Shown here piece after piece: positions 9,268 through 20,845 of a stretch of DNA of 64,000 nt (position 1 is its first letter; every line of letters begins with the position of its first letter). The DNA is from Diphasiastrum complanatum (lineage: Eukaryota; Streptophyta; Lycopodiopsida; Lycopodiales; Lycopodiaceae). The notes beneath the pieces were generated by a model, which saw only the letters and a list, made by a program, of their open reading frames with translations, made no database searches and was not told where the DNA came from. A program made the translations under genes and the position numbers. The stretch is from contig CM055094.1 of NCBI GenBank assembly GCA_029204225.1, forward strand, positions 20,323,489 through 20,387,488. The letters run 5' to 3'.

Positions 9268-9821
9268 TTAGTGAGGAGTCACACATGAACTACTTCCCTG
9301 TGGTATGGCCTAGCATCAACGTTGAAAAAACTATCTGATGGAGATAAGAAGGGTCCCAAGCAAATTTCAAATGAGAATCTTGCAGAGAAAGTATAGAAAC
9401 CACAGTTGGCGAGGGATCCCAAAGAATCGAACTTGAGTGTACAAGCCCAACAAAAGTGCACACACCAACTCCCCTCACATGGGAAGATCGTTAAATTTGA
9501 ATTTGAATAAAAATCATTGAAATTTTTGTAGATCGATGTTTAATAAAATCATACATATTATAATCTTCACACGTGTGGAATCAAGATCTACAATTAAAAC
9601 AACATTCTACACATAGAAAACCAAGATAGAGAAAATCACATGAGATGGACATAAGAGATGAATTCTCCAGAAAGAAAGAAACTTTCATGATTATTTCTCC
9701 ACTTAGGTACAACTATTTATAGCTTCCAAAATGTCATTTGGCCACTTGCCCCAAACTTGACCTCATTTGGAAACTTCTAGATACTTTATCAAAAACCTAG
9801 AAAATCTAGTCTAGATGCAAT
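9266..9821 (-). promoter_or_regulatory. Second promoter-like block of the unit (minus)
   Basis: Read on the minus strand, the block contains TATAAATA (9,714-9,721) and then a leader that runs toward the GA tract. The same block lies on the plus strand at 26,131-26,685 and 32,428-32,983. A roughly 100-bp arm at about 9,410-9,510 is an inverted repeat of 11,165-11,285. No protein is assigned to this transcript. Confidence 0.4.
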
Positions 9822-10540
9822 GTACCAAAATTAGCCAATTAGAATGGGTCCAAACTCGACCTCATCCACTAATCTACTTGCCAAAGGTAATTAAACCACT
9901 ATTTAGGCCCTTATTAACAAATATGAAACTAACTCGAAGTTGAGATTCATTTTGGCCTCCAAAATTGCCAAATGAAAAACCAAACTAGTTGACAATTTTT
10001 CACACCATGTCCTCTAGCATCTCCATTGATGAATACAATTATAAGTTTTTGAAAGCAATGTACCAAAATTTAGCCAATTAGAATGGGTCCAGACTCGACC
10101 TCATCCACTTATCTACTTGCCAGAGGTAGTTAAACCACTATTTAGGCCCTTATTAACAAATATGAAACTAACTCGAAGTTGAGATTCATTTTGGCCTCCA
10201 AAATTGCCAAATGAAAAACCAAACTAGTTGACAATTTTTCACACCATGTCCTCTAGCATCTCCATTGATGAATACAATTATAAGTTTTTGAAAGCAATGT
10301 ACCAAAATTAGCCAATTAGAATGGGTCCAAACTCGACCTCATCCACTTATCTACTTGCCAGAGGTAGTTAAACCACTATTTAGGCCCTTATTAACAAATA
10401 TGAAACTAACTCGAAGTTGAGATTCATTTTCGCCTCCAAAATTGCCAAATAAAAAACCAAACTAGTTGACAATTTTTCACACCATGTCCTCTAGACATCT
10501 CCATTGATGAATACAATTTATAAGTTTTTGAAAGCAATTC
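9822..10540 (-). repeat. 241-bp tandem repeat, 3 units
   Basis: Three units (9,822-10,059, 10,060-10,299, 10,300-10,540) of a roughly 241-bp repeat. The same satellite is present as five units at 24,926-26,130, two at 31,947-32,427 and two at 37,067-37,546. The units are nearly identical, which indicates recent expansion. Confidence 0.9.
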
Positions 10541-11100
10541 CGAATGCAATCAGGGTCATGTTTTAGCTCAATGATCTCTCTTTCACATTACAAAAGTTTT
10601 TAAAATACATCGTTCTAGGATTCGAGAATGGATTTTGGAATGAATTATACTTCATTGAAGTTTGAACGAGCTTGGAAATTTGAAGATTGAATGAAGCTGT
10701 AATCTAGGATTTTCAAAACCCAAAGTTGTTCATGCAAATTAAGTCATTTTTGTTAATATATTAAAATGTTGTAATCTAGGGTTTCCAAAAACAAATTGGA
10801 AATTTGTTAAAAAAAATGCTTATTCCTTGTTACACGACTAAATAACATATAGTTAAAAAGCATATAATGAATCTATGCTATGTTCCAAACATATGCAAGT
10901 TACATTGCATTCATTCACACTTTACAAATCATTGAAATTTGAATTTGAACGGAATCATTGAAATGAGTAGATCAATGTTTAAATGAAGCGATAAATCTAA
11001 TAATCTCCCCATTTAATTCAATTATATTTATATATTATTGGTGCATTAATAGGATAAAAACTCATTATTATTATTTTCTTTGTTTCTATTGATTCAAGCA
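10541..11100 (-). repeat. AT-rich block with AAACCCTAG motif
   Basis: Non-coding block between the 241-bp array and block D. Copies lie at 15,896-16,225, 24,351-24,925, 31,381-31,946 and 36,541-37,066. It holds single telomere-like AAACCCTA words but no telomere array. Confidence 0.55.
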
Positions 11101-11890
11101 AGCACAGCTCGTCTAGATGATGACCAGAATGCCTCTAAGGAGAAATAGTTTTTCATTTTTTTTTAATTTTGATTTTTCCTCAAATTCAAATTTAATGATC
11201 TTCCCATGTGTGGTGAGTTGGTGTCTGCACTTTATTTGGGCTTGTACACTCAAGTTCGATTCTTTGCAATCCCCCCAAATTAATATAACCAGTAACATTA
11301 TTCTCAAAGCATGTACTATGAGCTGAAAACAACACTTGGAGAGTAAAGAGTCAGGAATATGTCAAACACTTTTACACCTAGTATTTGGCAAGATCGCTTT
11401 GCGATAAACCCCCCCCCCCCCCCCCCCCCCCCCAATTCTTAATATAACCAATAACATTATTCTCAAAGCATCTAGTATGAGCTACAAACAACACTTGGTA
11501 AGTCTTAAGACTTGGAGAGTAAAGAGTTATGCATTTGTCAAATACTTTTACACCTAGCATTTGGCAAGTTAGACACAATGATAGTAATTATAAGAATGAG
11601 TTAGACAAGCTTGTGAAGCCATCTAGAGGTGATTTGTTGTTTAGTTGCCTAGCTACATATCAAGCTACCCCAAGTTACCAAACAATTTACTGTTATTTTG
11701 AGTGACAACCATGAAGCTATCATGATTTGAAATGACATCGGTATATTAAGGTACTCCCAAGTTGACCCTTTTCCAGGAAGCCTCTCTCTTGAAACTATAG
11801 CAAAAAGCTCTTATTCAAAGGAACAATCAAGGGTCGAGTACTTACCATATGAGATGAAGACCAACAAGTAGGGCAAGGAAAGAAGATGTA
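11101..11890 (+). repeat. Repeat block D, with a 27-bp poly-C run at 11,407-11,433
   Basis: Non-coding block with an internal duplication: the segments at about 11,330-11,400 and 11,510-11,580 both contain TTTTACACCTAG followed by ATTTGGCAAG. Copies lie at 23,502-24,350, 30,629-31,380, 35,756-36,540 and 62,775-63,015. About 200 bp near 11,530-11,750 are distantly similar, in the same orientation, to block B at 15,000-15,230. Confidence 0.55.
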
Positions 11891-11894
11891 CGGT

Positions 11895-12107
11895 TTACTT
11901 TGCTATGTGCTTGGAGGTATGATGAGCATGCTTGGAATATGAAGAACATGTGTTTTCCAAAAATATTAGTAGTCTCACAAAAAGGCTTGGAGTAACATTA
12001 GAATTTGGAAGTGGTGCACCTACTTTGGATGGATGATCACTAACAAACAATTTCTGTCTAGTCCTTTTGCCTTGATATGTTCCCTCTTGTCGATATGATA
12101 TTTTCAT
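11895..12107 (-). CDS. 70-codon ORF conserved in three copies, copy 1
   Basis: The frame opens MKISYRQEGTYQGKRTRQKL and ends HTSKHIAK. It is kept at full length with few substitutions at 23,289-23,501 and 30,416-30,628, while neighbouring frames have decayed. It is basic at the N-terminus, with one hydrophobic segment (LFVRLLIFL). I do not recognise it. It could be a chance frame in a repeat of recent origin, so coding status is uncertain. Confidence 0.35.
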   Translation of the reverse strand: MKISYRQEGTYQGKRTRQKLFVSDHPSKVGAPLPNSNVTPSLFVRLLIFLENTCSSYSKHAHHTSKHIAK

Positions 12108-12448
12108 TGTGTGTCCAAATATTTTTTGAACAGAATATGTGTAACCTAATTAATGTTGATTTTGATTTAATGAGCATTCAATGGTCATTTAATACATTAA
12201 ATCAAATATCAACGATGAGAACATATATATATACACAACGAGAAGAAGGTATATCTAGATCATAGATTATGAACTAAAGTGGACATTTCAAAAGCAGTGG
12301 AGAGATAGATTAGCATTTGAGTGCCATATACATTGGCCCTAGATGACTATAATGGTCAATCTTAAAAGCTCCAATCAACAAATGTTGATGTTTTCAATGT
12401 ACTCAATTCAAAAAATTGCGCCTAAAGGATTTTCTTCATAACATTTGT
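12108..12448 (-). repeat. Spacer between 70-codon ORF and two-domain gene
   Basis: AT-rich spacer with a TA-rich tract near 12,220-12,235. It is repeated at 22,948-23,288 and 30,075-30,415. No gene is seen. Confidence 0.5.
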
Positions 12449-14150
12449 TCAGGAATAGTGGGCATCATGCTTATGATATTGCTCGTGCAGCCACTTGGAT
12501 CAGGTTCGAGTCAGCATTTGTCTTCGACCAGCAAATACTTTTGATCTCTGGGTGTAAGCCTTATCAGCATTGATGATAAAGCCTGAAGTGCACATCTCAT
12601 CAAAGATTTGTATGGAGTCTGCAGGAAAGTATTGTATCCGTAAATAGATCCTGGTATCCTCCATGTAAAGCGCCGGTTTGTTGGGATTGATGAAAAATTG
12701 TGGATCCTGCTCAAACCTTCTGCCCATGACAGTCATCAGAAACTGGCAGAACTTGTGTTGTAGCTTGATTGTAGGATCGTCAGAATCGGAAGTTAATTTG
12801 CAAAAGTTCTTGATGGATGTATGACATTCGTTCTGAGAAGAGAACGAGCCATCTATTATCGCAAAGTTGCAAGGATATGCTGATATGTTGTCTTCCGATC
12901 TCCATGCTAGCGCTCGTCTTCTACAAAAACTTGGGTCGAAAGAAGGATCATTCTGAATTTGCTTTGGTGATTGATCAAGCATTTCATAGACGTACGTATC
13001 TTTGAGGAATGGAGCTCTCCAACCAGTCGACGCAATTAAATCGGGCTGAGAAGAGCTCCCGATCAAATTAGATGCTGTCGTTGGAACTAACTTGTCCCCG
13101 TCTTTTCGTACTATCAAAATCGAATTTCTGGCATGCTTATGATTTTGCTCACGTAGCCAGTTGAAGCAGGTTCGAGTCAGTATTTGTCTTCGAACAGTAA
13201 ATGCTTTTGATCTCTGGGTGTACATGTAACTCTCATCAGTATTGATGATAAATCCTGAAGTGCACATCTCTTCGAAGATATGTATGGAGTCTGCAGGAAA
13301 GTATTGAATCTGTCTATAGATCCTGGTATCCTCCATGTGAAGGACCGCTTTGTTGGGATTGATGGAAAATTGTGGATCTTGCTCAAACCTTTGGCCCATG
13401 ACAGTCATCAGAAACTGGGAGAACTTGTGTTGTAGCTGGATTGTAGGATCGCGAGAATCGGAACTCAGTTCCCATAAATTATTGATTGATGTATGACATT
13501 CCTTCTGAGAAGAGAACGAGCCATCTATTATCGCGAAGTTGCAAGGATATGCTGATATGTTGTCTTCCGATCTCCATGCTCGTCTTCTACGAAATCTTGG
13601 GTCGAAAGAAGGATCATTCTGGACTTGCTTTGGTGCTTGCTCAAGCCTTTCATTCACGTGCGTATCTTTGAGGACTGGAGCTCTCCAACCGGTAGACGCC
13701 ATTAATTCTGGCTGAGAAGAGCTTTCGATCAAATTAGATGCCGTCGTTGGAACTGACTTCTCCGCGTCTTTCCGTCCTACCATAATCGAATTACTGATAT
13801 CATGTGCCTCCAAATCTCTTCCGCATATAGATTTTGTAGTTTCTGATATTTTGGCCAAACGGATTTTCTCAGCCGCCGATACTATGTTCATTTCTAGGTC
13901 CTGCTCCATCTTCCTAAGCCGATGTTGGAGATCAACAATCCTTTTCTGAGCCTCTTCAGCCTCCTGTAAATGACGAAAATAAGAGGCGAAATCAGACGGA
14001 CAGAGAACATCGATAATGCAGAGAGAGAGAGAGAGAGATATTCCATGCATTGCATTCTATTTGTACTAAGTTGGTTTCGGGTTAGACGTTGAGGCATTGT
14101 AGTCATATGTATAGAGCATCCCATCCTTAAAGGAGAACTTGTGACCATTC
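12449..14150 (-). pseudogene. Two-domain protein gene: coiled coil plus internal duplication, most complete copy
   Basis: A main minus-strand exon starts at 13,963 after an acceptor (TCATTTACAG) and runs to 12,449, with an early TGA at 12,500 where siblings have a Cys codon. It begins with a heptad-like helix (EAEEAQKRIVDLQHRLRKME). Two tandem versions of a domain of about 200 residues follow. Each contains STGWRAP, then NDPSFDP, SEDNISAYPCNFAIIDGSF, GQRFEQDPQF or GRRFEQDPQF, then EMCTSGFIIN and QRSKAF. Upstream, 14,088-14,150 looks like part of an earlier exon (HKFSFKDGMLYTYDYNAST). I do not recognise the domain. Apart from the early stop this copy is open for about 490 codons. It faces the H3-like gene. 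Confidence 0.55.
13964..14087 (-). other. Intron in two-domain gene, with GA tract
   Basis: Minus-strand GT (14,087-14,086) to AG (13,965-13,964), 124 bp, including a GA run at 14,019-14,039. In the copy at 16.8 kb the same intron has expanded to about 78 bp of GA. Confidence 0.5.
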
Positions 14151-14159
14151 TCTAGGTGA

Positions 14160-15254
14160 CTTGAATAAGCCCGTCCCTTTCACACTCATAGCCATCTATA
14201 CTATACACCCCCCCCTTACAACAATCAAATTTTACTTGTCCAAGAATAGGAGAAAGATAGGCATGAGAAAAGGTCACAATTGTATCACATTTTAGTTGCC
14301 CAAGACAAAGGTAGTGCATGAGAAATTAAGGCAACAGGAAAGGCACATTCACAGGTTTGTTTGAAGGGAGCTTTTCATGTCACATAAGCACGAAGAGATG
14401 TGACGAAATAAAAGGTGAAAGTAGATTAATATTGATGTGTGATGTCCCTTTGTGTGAATATTTTCTAGATCCAAACATCTAGTGTGTGGCTGTTAGGCTA
14501 GAGATAGCATGATATATTAATCTCAACATCCATTGGAGCGAGCTTCCGATCCACTTGAACATGAAACTTACAAGACTATTTGCTTCATGATGTAAATGTG
14601 AATCCAACTTATCAACCATTACAAAAAATTTGAGGACAAAAAGGGCCTCTCAAAAACATACCTTTTATTTTTTTTCTCAAAAGTTTCTTCCACATGGTCC
14701 AATCAAAAGACTCAAATTTGAAATTTACGTAACGTAGCTCCTTCAAATTGATTTTCTTTTCTTTTTAAAAGAACTGTGATTTTGCGTCGGGGGCAACCCG
14801 TAAATAAGCCATTTTATTTGTAGTATAGTGTGCAACTCAGCAAAAAAATAGCGTAACTTTTGAACGGCAGCTCAGATAGAGATGATTACGGTGCCATTAG
14901 AAAGCCCTCGACGAGAGCTTTTCCAACGACACCCAACATGACCCAGTTCCGAGCTACGATGAAGAAGGGAGTAGCATTATGGTGCACTTAAGAGTAAAGG
15001 ATCAAGCAAATACTTATAAAACTGGTATATGGCAAGTTAGACACAATGATAAATTCATGAGAATAAGTTAGTGAAGCTCAAAAAGTCATATTGGAGTGAG
15101 TTCTTGCCAAGTCCCAATTTGTTACCTTGCTATTTGTGAACTTGCCCCAAGATAAGGTGAAAAACAACTTTTAATATTACGAATGACAACCACGAAGCTA
15201 TCATAGTTTCAATCGACATCGATATAATTAAACAACAAAAATCATCACATACAT
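14160..15254 (+). repeat. Repeat block B (includes block C words)
   Basis: Non-coding block of about 1.1 kb repeated at 17,040-18,130 and 49,164-50,220, and partly at 57,400-57,670. Its centre resembles plant LTR or leader DNA (GGTGCCATTAGAAAG, then CGACGAGAGCTTTT). It always precedes a repeat A leader. Confidence 0.6.
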
Positions 15255-15895
15255 GGGAACATTACAAAAAATCACAATATCACGCTTTACTGCCATGCTG
15301 CCATGCTTGCCTTTTAGAAAATGAAAACAAACTCTGATGGGAGAAGATTTGATGCTGGCACTTCCTTCTTCAGGCATGGAAATGGAATTCAGAAGCTTTG
15401 AAAAGCTATAGCTTCAAAGGATCGATTTTCCATCTTTTAGTGGCGATCTATCATTCGCTACGACCGTGCTTGATTACTCCTTCGCATCCTTGGACACCAT
15501 CTACATACATCATCCACGGATCCGGAGGGCCATCATCATCCATTTTCAAAAACCCTAAGCTTTCGAGATCTGCTACATTACACAAAAATCATCACATCTA
15601 GCACTAGCCAAATGCTGAGGGGTAGTGCTACTGGAGCTTGTCAAAACCGCACATTCAACACCGATTTGGGTTGAAAGATCGCTACTAGTACGTTACTGCG
15701 AAGAAACATCATCGTTTCCACATCCTATCAGAACGACATTGCTCCAAATTTTTCCACAAATTTCTAGTCTCCATACACTGTCGAGCAATACTCTACATAC
15801 ACTGCTCATAGAGTCGAGCCCCCATACTCGCATTCACTGTGGACCGAATTGAGCGTCCATACTCTGCATACAAAGTTGACCGAGATGAGTCCATC
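15255..15895 (+). repeat. Repeat A leader, truncated copy
   Basis: Matches 58,150-58,830 and stops before the protein start. It joins an AT-rich block at about 15,896. Confidence 0.6.
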
Positions 15896-16225
15896 AAAAG
15901 TAAAATACATCGTTCTAGGATTCGAGAATGGATTTTGGAATGAATTATATTTCACTGAAGTTTGAACAAGCTTAGAAATTTGAAGATTGAATGAAGCTGT
16001 AATCTAGGATTTTCAAAACTGAAAGTTGTTCATGCAAATTAACTCATTTTTGTTAATATATTAAAATGTTGTAATCTAGGGTTTCCAAAAACAAATTGAA
16101 AATTTGTTAAAAAAAATGCTTATTCCTTGTTACACGACTAAATAACATATAGTTAAAAAGCATATAATGAATCTATGCTATGTTCCAAACATATGCAAGT
16201 TACATTGCATTCGTTCACACTTGCA
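15896..16225 (-). repeat. Fragment of the AT-rich AAACCCTAG block
   Basis: Same sequence as about 10,600-10,930. It is fused at its right end to a two-domain gene fragment. Confidence 0.6.
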
Positions 16226-16811
16226 TTGTGTTGTAGCTGGATTGTAGGATCGTGAGAATCGGAACTCAGTTCCCAGAAATTATTGATTGATGTATGACAT
16301 TCCTTATGAGAAGAGAACGAGCCATCTATTATCGCAAAGTTGCAAGGATATGCTGATATGTTGTCTTCCGATCTCCATGCTCGTCTTCTACGAAATCTTG
16401 GGTCGAAAGAAGGATCATTCTGGACTTGCTTTGGTGCTTGCTCAAGCCTTTCATTCACGTGCGTATCTGTGAGGTTCTCCAACCGGTAGACGCCATTAAT
16501 TCTGGCTGAGAAGAGCTCCCGATCAAATTAGATGCCGTCGTTGGAACTGACTTGTCTGCGTCTTTGCGTCCTACTAGAATCGAATTACTGATATCATGTG
16601 CCTCCAAATCTCTTCCGCATATAGATTTCGTAGTTTTTGATATTTTGGCATACGGATTTTCTCAGCCGCCGATACTATGTTCATTTCTAGGTCCTACTCC
16701 ATCTTCCTAAGCCGATGTTGGAGATCAACAATCCTTCTCTGAGACTCTTCAGCCTCCTGTAAATGATGAAAATAGGAGGCGAAATCAGAAGGATAGAGAA
16801 CATCGACAATA

Positions 16812-16893
<82 letters not shown>

Positions 16894-17000
16894 TTCCATG
16901 CATTGCGTTCTATTTGTACTATTTCGGGTTAGAAGTTGAGGCATTGTAGTCATATGTATAGAGCATCCCATCCTTAAAGGAGAACTTGTGACCATTCTCT
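16226..17000 (-). pseudogene. Two-domain gene, 5' fragment with expanded GA intron
   Basis: The minus-strand exon from 16,756 down to 16,226 covers the coiled coil and the first half of repeat domain 1. A frameshift lies near the IRLAKIS region, and bases near 16,480 are lost. The upstream intron carries (GA)n at 16,814-16,891, much longer than in the 14-kb copy. Together with B and A downstream, 16.2-18.8 kb duplicates 13.4-15.9 kb. Confidence 0.6.
16814..16891. repeat. (GA)n microsatellite inside intron
   Basis: About 78 bp of GA dinucleotide within the intron of the two-domain gene fragment. Confidence 0.95.
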
Positions 17001-17039
17001 AGGTGACTTGAATAAGCCCGCCCTCCATTATTTCAAAGT

Positions 17040-18130
17040 CAAGAATAATCCATGCCCCTTTCACACTCATAGCCATCTATATTATACACCCCTCCCTTAC
17101 AACAATCAAATTTTACTTGTCCAAGAATAGGAGAAAGATAAGCATGAGAAAAGTTCACAATTGTATCACATTTTAGTTGCCCAAGATAAAGGTAGTGCAT
17201 GAGAAATTAAGGCAATAGGAAAGGCACATTCACAGGTTTGTTTGAAGGGAGCTTTTCATGTCGCATAAGCACGAAGAGATGTGACGAAATAAAAGTTGAA
17301 AGTAGATTAATATTGATGTGTGATGTCCCTTTATGTGAATATTTTCTGGATCCAAACATCTAGTGTGTGGCTGTTAGGCTAGAGATAGCATGATATATTA
17401 ATCTCAACATCCATTGGGGCGAGCTTCCGATCCACTTGAACATGAAACTTACAAGACTATCTGCTTCATGACGTGAATGTGAATCCAACTTATCAACCAT
17501 TACAGAAAAATTGAGCACAAAAGGAGCCTTTCAAAAACATACCTTTTATTTTTTTCCTCAAAAGTTTCTTCCACATGGTCCAATCAAAACACTCAAATTT
17601 GAAATGTACGTAACATAGCTCCTTCAAATTGATTTTCTTTTCTTTTTAAAAGAACTGTGATTTTGCATCGGGGGCAGCCCGTAAGTAAGCCATTTTATTT
17701 GTAGTATAGTATGCAACTCAGCAAAAAAACAGTGTAACTTTTGAACGACAACTCGGATAGAGACGATTATGGTGCCATTAGAAAGCCCTCGACGAGAGCT
17801 TTTTCAACGACACCCAACATGACCCAGTTCCGAGCTACGATGAAGAAGTTATGGCCAGTAAGGGAGTAGCATTATGGTGCACTTAAGAGTAAAGGATCAA
17901 GCAATACTTATAAAACTGGTATATGGCAAGTTAGACACAATGATAAATTCATGAGAATAAGTTAGTGAAGCTCAAAAAGTCATTTGGAGTGAGTTCTTGC
18001 CGAGTCCCAATTTGTTACCTTGCTATTTGCGAACTTGCCCCAAGATAAGGTGAAAAAAAACTTTTAATATTACGAATGACAACCACGAAGCTGTCAACAT
18101 CGATATAATTAAACAACAAAAATCATCACG
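17040..18130 (+). repeat. Repeat block B, second copy
   Basis: Closely matches 14,160-15,254. It retains GAAGTTATGGCCAGTAAGGG, most of which is missing from the first copy. Confidence 0.6.
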
Positions 18131-18855
18131 TACATGGGAACATTACAAAAAATCACAATATCACGCTTTACAGCCATGCTGCCATGCATGCTGTTTAGGA
18201 AATGGAAACAAACTCTGATGGGAGAAGATTTGATGCTGGCACTTCCTTCTTCAGGCATGGAAATGAAATTCAGAAGCCTTGAAAAGCTATAGCTTCAAAG
18301 GATCGATTTTCCATCTTTTAGTGGCGATCTATCATTCGCTATGACAGTGCTTGATTACTCCTTCGCATCTTTGGACACCATCTACATACATCCACCACGG
18401 ATCCGGAGCGCCATCATCATCCATTTTCAAAAACCCTAAGCGGCCGAGATCTACTACATTACACAAAAATCGTCACATCTAGCACGAGCCAAATGCTGAG
18501 GGGTAGTGCTCCTTGAGCTTTTCAAAACTGCACATTCAACAACGATTTGGGTTGAAAGCTCGCTACTAGTACGTTACTCCGAAGAAACATCATCGTTTCC
18601 ACATCCTATCAAAACGACATTGCTCCAAAATTTTCCACAAATTTCTAGTCTCCATACACTGCCGAGCAATACTCTACATACACTGCTGATAGAGCCGAGT
18701 CCCCATACTCTGCATTCACTGTGGACCGAGCTGAGTGTCCATACTCTGCATACAAAGTGACCGAGATGAGTCCATCAAAAGTTGACCGAGCCGAGACACC
18801 ACTTGTCTGTTACTAGAGCCGAACCTTCAACAGAGTCCTTCGCTGAGTCCAGAAC
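18131..18855 (+). repeat. Repeat A leader
   Basis: Leader copy that runs directly into the repeat A protein start at 18,856. Confidence 0.55.
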
Positions 18856-20018
18856 ATGTCTGCCACAACATCTTCCAGTTCTGATGACCCAATTCTAGAC
18901 AGAATTGACATCACCATGGAAATCCTCGATATCTCTGAGATGAACACTTGGTACCAGGAGACACACCAGTTCCTGAGCCACATAGAGTTCCAACTTTCTC
19001 TTTTGATCAGTGGCTACCAGAGCCCATTTTGATTGCATATTGCTTATAACCCCACCTACAGATTTTCCAGTTCATGTTACCTCCTAACCAAAATTTTGTT
19101 TATATTATCCCTATTTCTGGAGCTAGCCTCAATACATTTGGCTTCCCTAGGGGACCAAACACAGTTAGTAGGACCCTCAAAAAAATTGAATCCATAGCAT
19201 ACTTCAAATACATAGACCCCTCAGCGGACAAATGGAAAAAAAAGGATGGTTATCCTATTGAGGTCATAAACGATAAGCCCTTAGCTGCTCCGTGCGCCTA
19301 TCTAACGAAATATACATAGGGCTATAGGTCCAAGATCATGCGTATCACCATGAAACTATTCCACATGATGGTTGATTCTAGACTACATGATCAGAACCTT
19401 TATGACTGGGCCCAATTTCCTTCCAACTGCCTCCATGACTATATCAAGAACAAGCAAACCTCCATTTATTGGGCTATCTTTTGATGGATGTCACTTTAAA
19501 GCAGTTTAGGGTTTAGGACCTCGATTTTGAGACCACTTGATGCTAGCAGATAATATCTTGGGAGACTCCCTCAGAACCAGCCAAAGAATACCAACTCTAC
19601 TTCCAGGCCTATTGCAACAGATTCCACCCAAGCAGCATCTCAAAAGAGAAAGAGTTCCTCCTCTCAACAAGGGCCAACTACAAAGCACCAAAAGGTCGGC
19701 CTAGTAAAGCTTACATCGAGAAAGACACCCATGTCCTCTTTGTCACAGATGAAGGATCATTCTGCTGAAGAGTCTTTTGCTCAATATGAAGACACCACCA
19801 CACTGGTCCAATCACCACCAACACAACAATCCAGACAAAGGACCAAGATACAAGCGAAACGTCATGCTTCATCAGATGAAATAGACTCTGATGATATGGA
19901 GTCTGAAGGCGAGAAGCTCCTACGCAAGCCCAAATCCAAGAAAGTAGCCACACAATCTCCACAGGATACATATGGGTCAGAAGAATCACAAGACACGAGC
20001 TCTTGATTTTATATGGCA
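18856..20018 (+). pseudogene. Repeat A protein, near full length but broken
   Basis: The ATG at 18,856 opens MSATTSSSSDDPILDRIDI. A middle block (19,074-19,319) includes NQNFVYIIPISGASLNTFGF, IESIAYFKYIDPSADKWKK and INDKPLAAPCAYLTKYT, and is followed by a stop where the sibling at 51,337 reads on. Then come MKLFHMMVDSRLH, the QEYQLYFQAYC region and a Ser/Asp-rich tail with an extra basic segment (RKPKSKKVATQS). Stops and frameshifts separate the blocks. The composition suggests a soluble protein with a disordered acidic tail, perhaps Gag-like, but I see no zinc knuckle or known domain. Confidence 0.5.
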
Positions 20019-20460
20019 TCACAACAACAATTATCACCGACTCATGCCATAGATGCTGCAGTTAGCACCTTCACTGATGACACAGTTGCGGATTCCCATA
20101 TTACTACATCGACACCTCCACGTTCGCCGACACTACACCGACACCTCCACGTTCACCATAGCCACAAGCAGTACAAGAAGACATGTTGACAACCATAGCA
20201 GACCAGCAAAGCGCAAGCACAACTTCAACAGAAGCAGAGGTGCAGCCCCTACCACAATCCCAACATGCAACATTTCTTTGCCTAGTGGGACGAGTTTGTG
20301 AAGAAACTTAGCTCTCCCAATCCTACTTTCAATCTTGTTGAGAATCCTTTCCCTGAACAACCCACAAAGTTCACCTGACATAGATGTTTGGATCCAGAAA
20401 ATATTCACACAAAGGGACATAGGTCTACCACGTAGGTCTGCCACGTAGTTTTCAATCAAT
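20019..20460. repeat. Repeat A 3' region and a fragment of block C
   Basis: Low-complexity ACC/CAC-rich sequence after the repeat A protein (20,040-20,380) is not seen in the other copies. It joins a short block C fragment at about 20,385-20,460. Confidence 0.4.
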
Positions 20461-20845
20461 CAAAGGGAAGGTAGATCCTTATCTTTGGTACTATAATAGT
20501 TAGTTCTTGGACTTATTGAGATCTTAGAAATTAAATTTTAGGGTCAGCTCAAAGTTTTTGACAAGTGCTCATCAAGTGAATGCATTTCTAGTCAAGAATG
20601 TGTTCAATTTTGCTTGATTTGTGATATAGTTTGGATTGATTATTGCTTGGTGATTCAACTGATCTTGTAAGAATGATTGGAAGAGGCATATTTATGTGCA
20701 TATGATTCCTTTTGATTCAGGTTAGGTGAATTCTATATCCTTGTGAAGTCGAGATAAAAGAGGAGGCAGTTCTATATCCAATTTTTATGCAAATTCAAGT
20801 AGTTTCCATTCTTGTTAACATTAATAGATATGATTTGGCTTAAGA
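20461..20845 (+). repeat. Copia 5' leader (plus)
   Basis: Same leader as 48,350-48,655 and, reversed, 3,180-3,490. The gag start codon region is lost and the leader joins the end of gag. Confidence 0.5.

Noticed and set aside
11407-11433. Poly-C run as a structural element
   Set aside because: The length differs between copies (poly-G/T mixtures at 23.96, 31.08, 36.2 and 63.0 kb), typical of homopolymer slippage or sequencing error.
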